A stretch of DNA of 64,000 nucleotides. It comes from Setaria digitata. Taxonomy: Eukaryota; Nematoda; Chromadorea; Rhabditida; Setariidae. A program made the translations under genes and the position numbers. The stretch covers positions 124,001 to 188,000 of the forward strand of contig RCAB01000061.1 of NCBI GenBank assembly GCA_003640385.1, written 5' to 3'. Shown piece after piece: positions 39,473-52,200 of this stretch. The notes beneath the pieces were generated by a model that worked only from the letters and a program-made list of their open reading frames with translations, made no database searches and was not told where the DNA came from. Position 1 is the first letter of the stretch; the number at the start of each line of letters is the position of its first letter.

Positions 39473-42400
39473 ATTCACCTCCTATCCAATCTTCTTTTGC
39501 TTGTTATTTTTATGGCTTACGCAGGAGACTAACAAAGTCCTTCACTTTTTTTAAATAGTTTAAATTTAAAGGTCAACTTCCGGTTGACCCTAATTGTGAA
39601 ATGTTCTAATTTCAATTTTTTCGTTTTATCGTAAATCATTCTTCCGTCCATTGATTTCTCTTCTCAACTCTAAATCGTCTGTTATTCATTTCCTCTCTTC
39701 CCGCATTTTTTTTTATGATTTAAAAAAAGATCATGGTGTCTCAAACTGCTAAGGTTAAGCATTCTCCTTCAAAACATTGCAGATACAAACGGATCACTCA
39801 TTACTGGGCATTTATGCATAATTAATTAAATTCTCACTGAAAGCACTTCTATTGTCTTTGAGTAATGTACCATTGTGTTCCATGATTATTTTTGACTAAA
39901 TCAGTCTATTAATAATTTCCACACATATTTACGTTCGTATAAATAAAATTTGTCTTTCTACGCTCAGAAGAAAAAAAAAAATTCACAATCAAATTTTCTG
40001 GAATCACGTTAACTTCACGTTGTTCGAGAGAAGAACATCTCTTTTTGTGTAGTTTTAACTTAATTCTGAAATCATCACACAAGAAACAAAGGGAAGGCAA
40101 GAAATGCCAAGTGCTAGGCTATCAGTTATCAAATCAGGCGATTGTTTCTACTGATAGTGCTGATGGTGTCATATAGAAAAATCAGAAAGAAGGAAACAAA
40201 ATTTCGAGCGAAAACGATGCTCAGAGAGTTTTTTTATACCCATTTTCAATGGTGGTAAGTTTGACTGAAAATAGGATATTTAAATTGCATTACACCATAT
40301 CACACTGCTGCTGCCAATGCATTCCAAGAGTGCTTCTTAGGAATTTCCCTGAGAGATCTGAAATATCTTGAGATATCCTGAAAAGAGAAGTAACACTTTA
40401 TATTTTCATTACTTGACAAATTTAATTATCGAAATAAACTTATTAGATTGCTCTAATCGATGACATACAAAATAATTTTACGCGTCAAAAAGAAAAATAA
40501 ATTTCCATTGGAGAATCGAATCTTTCATTCTTTTCAATTGAAGATTTCTCTGCCCATTTGATGATTCATTTTTACAGAAATTTAAACTTTTCATTCTGTT
40601 ACTAATAAAATAGTCGTTAAATTTGTCAAAAACGAATGAAAGAAGTTTGCAGTTGTCCAATGGGTAATAATAATGATTAATTCTAGACGATTGTTTGGAT
40701 ATTTCTTTGAAATTGCAAAAAATTTGAATACTTAAAGCAATAATTAAAGTGAAAATTTCACGAAAATATTTTCAAGTCAATGATTATTACAGCGAATTAT
40801 TTCACAATTGTGCAGCAAATCAATTTTCCAAAATTTAAAAAACAAAATTTTTTTTTCGTTTTGTTAAAATAATGCTGCAATTTTTTTCCAAAATTTACTA
40901 GCAGTATGTGAAAAAATTGATATAAATTTGACGGAACAAAAAAGTGAAGGAAAAGAAAGAATAATTCACTCGTGATTTCCTCTGGATTTTAATCACAATT
41001 TTAATTAACGAATTTTCTGATAATTTTATCAGTTTCGCTGTGGCATGGAAAGAATGCTTAGGAGTGAGAATCTCATTATTCTTAATTTATAGTGGTCATG
41101 TATAAAACAATGAAGATGATGATGATAAAGACATATACCTACCATAAAGGGCACCTAAACAATAGCTGCTAATCATTGGCTAACTTAATTAGACTTATAG
41201 CACTTCAAAATTCTTCATGCACAATGCAACTTATTAATCCTGAAAATTGTTTTTATTTCAGTAATTGAATTGATTATTCCTAAATTTTCCCATAAATTGT
41301 TATGAACTATATAAATATAAAAAATATATAAATTCCTATAAATTATACATATTTATATTCCTGTAAATTTTTTTTTTTTTTTTAAAGACAAGTAAATCCG
41401 TCCGGAATCTTTAAAAATAACCCATTTTGCAAATTCATTACATACAACTGTTGTAGAGAAGCATTATGAGAAAAAGAAATTACCTGATTTGATATGTTTA
41501 GTATCAGAGCCACGCTTCCGAGATTTTTTCAGGCGAAATATTTTAAACAGCAGACATTATGTTTATTTACAAACAGATAACAATCATTCTCGAACTTTTC
41601 TTTCATTTAATGTAACAAACATACAATGCCTTCTGAATATGCTGATAGATTCATTTATGTTTTCGTAGATTTTTTTCAGGCTTTTTTCTTTACTGTTTGC
41701 TCTTGTTTTTTTTTTTTCTTTCTTTCGTCATCTTTTTTTCTAAGGTAGAGTCACAACCGGTTTAGTGATTCTTTAAGAAGAGTGACATAATGAGCAAATT
41801 TCCAGTTGCACGTGATACTTCCACGTCTTTTTTTTTAAAATCGTGAGAGAAAAGTTATTCTTATGATCAGAATTGTATCATTTGCATATTTCACTGGAAT
41901 AATTGGCATGAATAGATGCAAAGTTGTATGGAATTCTAGACCCTAAAGCACATTTCATCGGCAGATATTCAAAAGAATTCATAATATTTTCTTTTCCAGA
42001 ACTTTGCAAAAGTTAGAGAGGAAGTTTTTAAGAGAATGAAGGAAATTGCCTAGTTTCGGTGAAATGAGTTCCTACAATTAAATGAGAAAGTAAACATGCT
42101 GAAATATAAGGAAATTACAGGTAATAAATCATAATGGAAAAGGAAAGTTGTCGAGTTGCAAGTGATGTTCTTACTGAAATCAAAGAACGGATCAAGAAAG
42201 TTCCAGTTGCAACTGCTCTTTCTGGAAAAATAACTTTTAATTGGGAAATTGCTATGACATCTTCAATAATTTCTAACACCACTTTTTCTTGATTAAGACA
42301 CCTTTCTTTTTTTTAAATCAGCCATTTTCTTAGCCATGATCATTAATCTTAAGCATCTCTTTCTCTTAACATTGTATATGAATCATGATAACGTGATCGT

Positions 42401-43552
42401 AAACTACACCCATTAGCCTAGGAAATTCAGAAAAGAGTAAAATTTAAGGATCATTCATGGGAAGTAGATGTATGCAATGAAGAGTGTTGGTTGTTTCACT
42501 CATACAGGTAGAAAAAAAGGAGAAACGAGAAACTGTTGAGGAAAGAAAGATAACAGTTGAAACTTCGCGGTTGTAATAAATCTATTCTTAAATTAAAGTC
42601 TTAACCGATACATCTTGACGTATCAAATTGTTACGTTGTGTTTTCCGGCAAAATTTCGTCTTTTCTTCCGCTTTTCTCATGCAACAGTATTATTTATATA
42701 TCTATCATTCATGACAGCACCTCTTACTGATGGAGAGAAAAAATGATATGCAAGAGAAATAAATTTGAATGATTATTTGTCAATCATATGAGAGATGACA
42801 ATGATGATAATGTAAGATAGTGATAACAATTAAATGATAAAAAAGGATGGGGAAGCGGAGGGCAAAGACAAAGACATTTCGAAATTCTATCTTTCATACG
42901 GAATTAATTACTTCCAATTCAATTCTTTTGAATTCTTCAACTAACTGTGAATCATGAAAACATAATTTTCTCCCCAGAAGTTTATTTCACAATCAAAGTG
43001 CTCATTCAGTGCTTTGTATTTATTTTACTTTCCTAAATTTCCTTCTACGAACCACTTAAACATCTCACAGTTTGAAGAATATTTTTGTGACGTTGGCTTA
43101 GATTAAATCGTCAACAGAGTGAAGAATAGATTGACAAAACGATTAATAGAAGTGACGATGAGACGGGATACGGATAGCAATGAAAAAGAAGCAAATGAAC
43201 CGCAGAATCACTAAGACGGATGGTTTTGAAATTTTTTTTTTTAAACTAATAAAACTTGTCGATGATATTCTTAATTAAACTAAGGATTGAAATAACCGGT
43301 AATGGTCAAAGATTGAGAGCAATTACCTGAAAGTAATCAATCGACCTATACTGTAGTAGTTGACGAGAAACTCTATGTTGCTTAACATTTGATATTCGAA
43401 AAATAATTCGAGGGTTCAAAAAGTGAGTGACTTTTGACAGAGTGATAATTTAAAAAAAGAAAATCTTTTGTAAGTTCCGTTCCTTTACTTGAATTTGGCT
43501 TAAAACCAATAGATTCTGTGAGACCATTGCCAATGATAATTTCGACATCCAG

Positions 43553-43676
43553 AAGGCGAAAGTCCACGTTGTTCTGAAATTTCATCTTCGCTATTTTTTC
43601 GTTGCATCTGACGTAAAAGGAATTGATTCTGTCAAGTCATTTTCTATGACCAAAAGGTCAAAGTCCACGTGGGTCA
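43553..43676. promoter_or_regulatory. Doubled AAAGTCCACGT motif resembling nuclear-receptor/E-box site
   Basis: GAAAGTCCACGTTG at about 43558-43571 and AGGTCAAAGTCCACGTGGGTCA-type sequence at 43655-43676. The second contains AGGTCA-A-AGTCCA, the DR1 layout bound by HNF4-like receptors, overlapping a CACGTG E-box at 43666-43671. The two copies are about 100 bases apart within loosely similar flanks (both preceded by GATTCTGT). Binding is inferred only from the motif. Confidence 0.35.
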
Positions 43677-45999
43677 TCGTCTGCCACCTGAATAGTTTTC
43701 TGGGTTTGTGGGATTTACTACAAATGAGAATCTACACTATAATCTGTGATTAAGTTAAACAAATAAACTACTGGAAACATTTTCTTAATTAGAATGAAAC
43801 TAGTCAAATAAATGGTTGATTTGACGAAACTTAGTTCGTTGTTGAGGAAATACAGATGTTCTAGTTAACTGCGAAAAAGTTTCAATTAAAAGTGACCATC
43901 TCGAAGGCAAATCGGCCCTTAAAGCCAAATTAATAATATTTCGTGATAATCAAAGCATAATCGTTCATTTCGGTTGCAAATTTCATGTCAAAAAAAAAAA
44001 TACTTTTTATAGCGATAAGAAATATGAAGTTTTCCTTGTCTTTATGTGAAATTGGTATGCATATGTTTGTGTAATTGACAGACCAATGTAAGTTATCTTT
44101 TTTAAATGTTTTTTTGCAAAACAAAATAGATACAACTTTATTTGTCATCTCATGAAAAACAATAGATTCCAGGAAAAGAAAAAATGTTTGCAAGGTGTTT
44201 TTTCTTGGCTTTTTTTCGAAACTTTCAACTATTAACAAACAAAATTCCTAATTGCTTAGCTCTAAAATATTTAATTAATTACATCTATTTCTTATAATAG
44301 TGAAATGCTATTAATTTCTATGTAAAAGGGGAGAAAAAAGAAATAGCAGTAAATCTGAAATGAAATAAGAGAAGTAAACAGCGAACTTTCTTTTGCTATT
44401 ATCTTCACCTAAACTGAAAAGGGTCGTGCCAAATTTGAGAAACATTGACACAATTTGAAGCCATAATTGAAATTAAGAGCAGTGATCAATGGAACTGGTT
44501 GCTTTCACTCGTTGTGAATACTAACTAGTTAAATTATGCAAAAAGTTGAAAATTGATGTTTGAACAAGAGTGGCATTTCTCAAGGACGTCATCCTATTAT
44601 TTCTGATAATGATCATGCTCACTGTTTCTGACGATTTCTTTCATCTTTTCGACAACGCTTTTGTGGAATACAACAATCATCGTCGTTTTTCTCTCTCAAA
44701 ATGATAGATGGAAATTTTGGAAGAAAAAAGAAATAACGAAGAGCGAAATACATTAATCACAGTCATCCATCAAAGACAATGGGACATTCAGTTTGGCGAC
44801 ATTAGTTTGGTAACTTAAGTTCCCAAACTTGGTTATGTACTAAATAAGACTAAAAACTTGATAAAAAAGTTACTTATTGGAAGGTTTAAAAAAATAAAAA
44901 TTTGAGGCAGTAAATAATGCTTCATAGTATTTCATTTCATATTTAGCTTTCTTTCACAAAGAACTAATTATTCGTGCTCTTGTCGGGCAAACATAAAAAC
45001 TGTCAATGATATTTTTGAGATGAAGATGCAAATTTGGAGCAACTAATTAATTTCTGCTAATTGGGTCCGGTAAACTTAAATGCATCTCTAATGTTTCATA
45101 TAACTACACATGAAGTCCGACGGCTATGAACTACCAAAATGAGCTTTGAAATGATTTTTCAAGCTGGCCATCACTCGAGAAATTGCAAATCCTCAACAAC
45201 TTGGCTGCAAGGAGTCAAAGTAATGAAATAAATAGCAAGTAAGGATTACTTGCAGTGTGGAAGATTTACAATGATACTTGCATACGCCAAAAGTACAGAC
45301 GTAAAAGCAACTGTTGTGAACAATTCAAGGATTAAAAAGTGTGGAAAAGGTAGCTAAAAATGCTCATATGTGTTGGAAAATTTTACAATTGAAAAGACAC
45401 AGCCCCCTCACTGATTGCGTAAGAACCTGTGATCTGCATACATGAAATATTACTTTTTCCTTTCGACTAAATGATAAGACTATCAGTAAAAAAAGTGGAA
45501 CAGTCACGAGTTGTCAGTTTGAGAGTTTATAAGAAGTATATTATTTCTCCTATCTTGTCACCTGTTAGGTTCTGTTCCAGCGAAATGAAGAGGCAGGAAA
45601 TGGAACTTGATGGTATTGACTGTTCAAAAATTGGAGGATTTTTCAAGACAAAATTTGAGTAAAGGAGAAGGATGAATTGAGGTATAATGGTGGGAGAGAA
45701 ATTCCGCATTTTTTGGTTGCAATCAAGTCACAGAAGTGCTGTCGGATTCGTTATCGTCATCCAGACAATATTGTGAACTGAACCTGTGCAACATTCACCA
45801 TCTCATTAGTTTTTCGTGTTCCGACGATATAAACAGAGCAAAGCGAAATATGTCGGACTAGTGATTAAGTTGAATGGAAAAGTTAATTAACCCAGCTAAG
45901 CAAAAATTATTTATGGGAAGGGGGATTAATCTTAATATTTCACATTCTGTGAGCAACATTCTATTTCAGTTCGATCTTAAGCCCAGTACAAACTATTCC

Positions 46000-47800
46000 G
46001 GCTAAGTGGTCAGAGGTTCGAAATTTAATTAACTGCAGTCCATCCACTGTGGAGGATTTTGAAAAAAGCAAGGCAGATCCGGTGCTACTAATTGCAGGAA
46101 TCTGGTGCTCTTTTCATCTGCGGTTCAGGCGACAGTGGCAGATGTCACCTTCAAGCACTGAGAGACAGTTGATGTCGCCGGCTTCCATGATGTCCACTAC
46201 ATCTTTTCAATTTCTACAGAAACGGTCATTAAAGTTTACACTTCATCTACGGCTCAGTGCGTGGTTTTCAACATGCAGAACACGATCGACTGATGACGAT
46301 AGTGCACCGACCAGCACGTGACCAGCACGTACCAGTTAATGCACTTCACTTGAAGTTCATGTTGCAGTACCGAAGAATTTGAACAATCAGGTATTAGTAA
46401 ACGATGGATATTGGATGAAGTCAGTTCACGTGACAGTTCACGCTGAACTGCACACTCTGTCCCTGATCTTTCGAAACAATCTTTCGTGTTAAGCGTATGA
46501 GTCTGCTCAGGCCAGGAACTTTACTCAGTCTTTACCGCCCTATGTACAACGTAATCCCGCAATTACACTAGCCGTGACCCCTCGCAGAATCTCAGCGACT
46601 TTTCCCGCCGTACGCAAAGTGTCAACGTGTCTGCCTACCTACCGCCTCAAACGGTACCGACTACGTCCCTCTTTCCTGCTCATTCTCTTTCTAACATGTC
46701 TAACTGTCCAACTCCCTCTTCCTTTGCTATAGTCATCCGCAAATGACCCCTCACTTCAACTTATTGATCTGATACATTGAAGCCCAATTGACTTCTACGA
46801 TCAGTGGAAATAGTGTGGTGTCTGTGTGCAGACGACGATACTGTAATGAGAGAACATGAAATCTTGGGAGAATGTCTGGAATAGATAATTAGGAGAGAAG
46901 CGAGAAGAATATTGATAGAGCATTGGAAAAGGAGAGGTTACTGTTTGAAGCAAGTGATCAATACAGATTGTTGAATAGTTGTCGATGAGAAGTTAACGAT
47001 GCGAGGAATAGAGATAATAAGAGATGAACAAATAGTATAGCTTATTGATGAATGCTGTAAGGGTAAGGAAACAAAGAGGATGAGATGATACTAGACTGCT
47101 GCGTAGATATGAGGATATTCAGACGATAAGCAAGGTGATGAAATAGACTTGCATAGTAGAGAGACTATTGACTAGACGATCGGACGGCGCACTTTTGCAC
47201 CAGAACAAGCAAGCCGTTGCTAACACGCACGCACGCACAGAGTGGCGCAGAGAGTCAGAGGAATGGAAAGGATGCGATGGGTGTGCGTGCTGTGAGGGGC
47301 ATTTGTCGTTGAACTTTTTGTTGTGGGTTGTACATGTGTGCGTGCATGCGTGCGTGTGCACGTGTCTTCACGCAGGGGTGGCTGGTAACACGTGCGTATG
47401 ATAGCCACGGTAGCCGTACGGAGAAGAGACTTATGCATGCTACTTGCACTCCACGCTCCTGCTGAATCTAACGCTCTGTGCCGCACAATGTCGATTGTTC
47501 TTTCTGGTCGCGTGTATTTCGTGTGTACACGTGACCAGTACTTTACGCACCCTCATCCCTCATGCTGTTGATGTTCGTCTTCTTTGCACCTGTCACATCT
47601 GACTTGCTACTCGTAAATGTTGCGACGAGTTTGCGACACTCGCTGTATGTCGCTGCAGTCTCCACTGCCGACAGATGTATGTGTCAGCTATGTTTTACTG
47701 TAAAATACTTCCATCCAGCGTTTGCATGCAGCGCGAAGCAGTAAGTTGCAGTGAAGTGAAGGAACGAATGGGTAGTGTCGCAGGAATGGTAGAGTAAATG
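46000..47800. other. GC-richer island with interrupted reading frames and CA/CG repeats
   Basis: This stretch differs clearly from the AT-rich sequence on both sides. At 46070-46760 several plus-strand frames run through Ser/Thr/Pro-rich protein-like sequence but are broken by stops. At about 47195-47400 there are alternating GC/GT tracts (ACGCACGCACGCAC and GTGCGTGCATGCGTGCGTGTG). No domain was recognised. It could be a decayed mobile element, an upstream regulatory region of the ARID2 gene, or both. Confidence 0.4.
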
Positions 47801-49291
47801 ACGTGTTCTGACACTTATTTCATTTGCCACCTGGTTAATCATCTTAGAGGACTATTCCGATGATTTGTTTTCAAATTTCTGCCTTACAGCCACTTGTAGT
47901 TCATCTCACTTCACCTCTTACCAGAGCATGCTCTCTTACATGAAAGTCAAATTTATTACTTCCAAACTGTGATGTTATTCTTCGGATATTTAAAAAAAAA
48001 AAAAAAGAACGTTTTTAGTTGGAAATATTCACGAATTCGGAATTCCTGATATTGAAAGAAGGTATAGTGGTCTTGAAGTTTCTAGTGTAGCATACCGAAA
48101 GAAAAGGTGTAGATGAATTCCTTCTTCCTTTAAACTACAGATTAGTTGAGTCTGTAGTGATCAGGTTCAGGAAACACTGTAAGCTTGAGTCCTTTTCTGT
48201 CAAGGATTGTTCACAAGTAGTGCAGGTTTTATGAAAATTGGAGTTTGGAATGAATTATTCCATCTGCTTTGAATTATAAATTAGATTGTATGTCTTTGTT
48301 GTAAACGATATAGTCTTAGCCAGGATTTAATTCGTTTGGTCTTTCGCTGAATGGAATAATACTGTAATGGGCACTTTTTTATGAAATCTTTGATCGATCT
48401 GCGGACTTTTGGAATTGTTCCATGTGTATGACGTGGTAGGGAAGCCTAAGCATACGGACATCTCAGCTAAGTGAGCCAAACACGCACTTTGAAACTTTGG
48501 AAAGTGAAGACGTCAGCTCTGACTTACCAGAAGTTACCTTCTTTTATTTCTAAATTAGATGATACTTTGCTCTGTTTGCACGAATTTTCATCACACTTAT
48601 GATGTTTTTATCTTGTAGTTCTTTCTGGCTTGTGGTTTCAGGAAAAAAAAAAGACCATATAGCATGAGTATGTGGTTGCATACTATTTGCGCATAGAATA
48701 ATGATGAAACTGTTAAGTAGAAATAATCTTATAGATGCAACGTGCTTCATATGAAGCATAATTTTTAAGTGCTGATAAGCGTACAGCACTGCTGGATGAA
48801 TGCGATCAGTTGTGGTTTGTTCTGGAGTTTTCGTGCTTCGTGAATTTATTTATTAAATATATTTATCTAAGATTCTGTTCCCCATGCATGCATCAAATAC
48901 AAAATGAATCCTTAGAACATATTTCTTATTCATCTTTTTATCGTTTGAATGCAAAAACTAGTTTCCTTCTTGTTTTGAAGTACATTTTCGCCGCAATTTT
49001 GAGTTCGCAGTGGGTATTGTGAAGTTGAATGAATCTATGCATGTTAGGTATGTGCCAAAAGTGAAATAGTAAAGAGGCGTTTGCAACATTCTGTGGATGT
49101 CAAACTGAAGAGTTATCATGAGTGTTTAGTTGTAATAGGAATAATAAAACTGAATGGTTCTATAAATATAAAGAGTGGAGTTTTGGTTATTTTTAAAAAT
49201 CTGAAATCTTCCGAGCTGTTTCTGATTGATCGTGGAACTTGCTGTTTGTACTGAATTTTTAACAGTTGCTTATTTTGTAGATCTCAGAAAA
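47801..49291. other. Upstream region of the ARID2 gene, no gene seen
   Basis: AT-rich again, with an A-run near 47992-48005. A TTTTGTAG sequence at 49273-49280 lies 11 bases before the ARID2 start codon and could serve as a trans-splice acceptor. Nothing else is supported. Confidence 0.5.
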
Positions 49292-52200
49292 ATGGAGCGA
49301 CGAAAACGGAGATCATCAGTTGGGGAATATCTCGAGAAATTAATGGAAAATCCCGATAAAGTGCAACGGTGTTCAGATTTTCATATAAATTTGCGGACTT
49401 TTTATAAAAAGAGATGGTAAGCTTTGTTGACAAAGGATAGATAACGATTTCGTCCTTGGTTTCATGTGGAAATGTATTCGGATTTGTTTTTGGATAATTC
49501 ATTTGTGCGCACTTTTTAGCCAGTTCGTTTGTTTTTTAAAAATTGTAGAATCATGCTCATTTTGCTGCTGAGACGCTATTTTGTTTGTATTCCTATTATC
49601 TGAAGTGCATAAATAAGATTTTCATAATAACGACTTTAACTGTTTTTGCGTTGCATTTCTTCAGGTGTAGTCAAGGATTTGTTCCTGTAATAAAAAGTGC
49701 TATCACTTATTGCAGCGCAACTTTAAGTACTTTAGTCGGAAAAATTACTTGCAGGAATTGCCGGTTAAAGTCTCCTCATGTTCAAGGTGTTGAAGTGGAT
49801 CTTTTCCGACTCTATGATACTGTTGTTTCAATGGGTGGATGGCAAAAGGTTGACAGGGTTTTGTTCCAAAATACTAACTAACTTCATCTTATACTTTTTA
49901 TGCCTACAATCTGTTTCTTGATTCTTCTAAATATAGTATTAGACTCACCGAATTTTTTTTTTTATGACCAGAGTGGTTTGATTTTTATAGAACTAGCTTC
50001 CCCAGCGATTTTGTAATTAAATTAGTTGTCTGTTTTTACCTTTGAAAGGTTATGAATATTTTTGCTTTTCATCTTTTATACAGATTAAATAATTCTTCGG
50101 AGACTTTGTGCCCTCTCTTCACAAATGTTACTGTTGTAGTTCTATTTCACAGAGAGCACAATGTAGTACTTCCATCCCTGTTCTCATCTCTTTTGTTTGT
50201 CTAATACTGAATAGCAGCTTTGATCATATAAACAATCCGTATTCTAGTTTTTAAGGATTTTGGAAAAGGTTGCATATTTCCCCATCAAGAAAGTAAGTCG
50301 GACTGTAATGAAATATTTTTTATGCTTTGTATGTGTAAATTTGCTGTAAACGAATATGCGCTTAAAGGATTAAACTTCAGATTTAGTTAGTTATATTGAG
50401 CAAAAATTTTAAGTTTGAATTATGCTCTGTGCATTGTTCAAATTTTCAGTGATCAATGGTTCGAAGATTTATGAAAATATAGGGTGGAAAGTTTTTTACA
50501 TTTTTATTCTTAGGTTTCGTTTAATGAGAAGTGGGGTGATATTGCTCGTGCAATTGGTCTTACAAATGGTGTGGCAGTTGCTGAACACGCAGTCAAGGTG
50601 CTTTACATGCGGTGAGTCTCTAGATCATGTTTAGTCAATTTTAAAACATTTTATTAAATTGTTATAATGAGTGATTATTTATTTTTTTATGGTGAAGGTG
50701 ATTTTACGTTGTTTCTTTTTTCGCTTTAACTCCTTTCTAATAATTCATTTTTCAAACTTTTACTCGTTTCAGGTACCTTTCAAAATACGAACAGAATGAA
50801 TTGGTTGGTGAAGTGGATGATGCAGATTCAGATTTGTTAAGTTCGAGAAGCCGAAGCAAAGGTTTTTCATCTTTGGCCACTGCTGATTGTCCGATAAGTA
50901 CAGGACAGAGGCAGGCTTCAGGTATAGTAGTAAACAGCTTATAAAGTAAGGCCTAATTTAGTGGACATTATTCCAACAAATTTGAATCTGTTAAAGTCTT
51001 TGATATCTAGAGAAAAAATTATTATAAATGGCATATTGCTTTAGAATTCCTATAATTTTTTTTTTTTTTTTCATGATACAGGCTGCATGCTGTGCGCGAG
51101 CTCAGTTAAGTCAAGCACAGTATGGACTATTAAACTCCATGTAGTACTTATTTACGAGTCTAGCTGTGGGTCGTATTTTACTGTGACGTTTGATTTGCAG
51201 ATTATTTTCGATTGCGGCCGGAAAAAAAGGAAGCAGAGTATGATCGTATTGTAAAAAGTCTTCTTTCCGGATTACCCAATGAAGTAATTTTTTCCCATTC
51301 ATCATGTACGGGATATTTGTGGGTCAAGTTACATTTGTAACAAACTTTTTTTTCGGAAACAGTTTTTTTGACTGTGCATTTGAGGTGGATTTTGCTGTAA
51401 ACGTATGCACGCTGTTATCTCATCCTGGACCTCGAGTTCTTCGACTTGTAGCTGCTCCACAAATTATCACACTTCTCGTCGCTCATCTTGGAATCTTCCC
51501 TGATGGTTTGTAAGTTCCTGTTTAAAGAACGTAAGAGCATGTTGTACGTTGGGACTATAAACTCCTGTTGTCTACCAAATTTATAGAAGAAAGTTTAATT
51601 TAGGTGATCGAGCATTTTATGACTTATACAAAAGCTGGGAATTGGTTTCTGGTCACAATTTTGTTGCATTTTGGAGTGGTGCTGGTATCACTGATGAAGA
51701 AGTTCTTAAGCTTATTCCTCATATTAAACCGTCAAAAGTAGGGTTTATGGTTTCTTTTTTTTTTTTTTTTTTCTTTAATGTTTATTAATGGATTTGTTGT
51801 GCGTTTGTAATTATATCTGTTAATTTCTCTGTACTTAATACGACTTTATATATATATAGTAAGTAGATACTGCACTAGTGGAATTTTCGTATTTTTCTAG
51901 CATGTTGCTTGTCTTTTCATTTCCAGGTGTCGGAAGAAGAGAGTAACATATTTTGTGGCTTGGACACTGAATTTCAACCGCGAAATGTCGTCTCGTGGAG
52001 AGTGCAGCAGGTGTTATCAATCATACGAAATCTTTCTTTTGAAGTGATTAATAAAGCTGTGCTGGCAGCAAGTTGGCCTTTACTTAAGTAAGTTTTTAAG
52101 ATTATGAGCCGAGGGTAGATTGGTTTAACACTTCACTGGTGTCAGTGAAGCAATTCAGATATTGAATGCAGCTCACTGCTTATAGCATGACTCAATATGA

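Larger units (their letters stand above)
35053..45999. other. Gene-poor AT-rich region
   Basis: About 11 kb upstream of PTR with no supported gene on either strand: open frames are short, lack domains and lack paired splice sites. It holds many A/T homopolymers (for example 38495-38509 and 41369-41383) and AT-rich palindromic stretches near 41300-41360. Two details are listed separately: a nested inverted repeat at 39415-39472 and a doubled hormone-response-like motif at 43553-43676. Confidence 0.6.

Noticed and set aside
39464..39485. let-7-like microRNA
   Set aside because: Only the first ten bases match, and no complementary 3' arm follows as in let-7 precursors.
44810..44835. Resemblance to the nematode spliced-leader sequence
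   Set aside because: Only a partial match (CCCAAACTTGG); no donor site or Sm-binding site in the right place.
45998..46022. tRNA-like string (GGCTAAGTGG ... GGTTCGAAAT)
   Set aside because: A-box and B-box-like parts are only a few bases apart; no acceptor or anticodon stem can form.
47119..47486. Overlapping ORFs on both strands in the CA/CG tract
   Set aside because: Produced by the alternating repeat (His/Thr/Ala or Cys/Val-rich); not protein-like.
47562..47744. 60-codon ORF starting with a hydrophobic segment
   Set aside because: No recognised domain or splice context; lies in the GC-rich island where long chance ORFs are expected.
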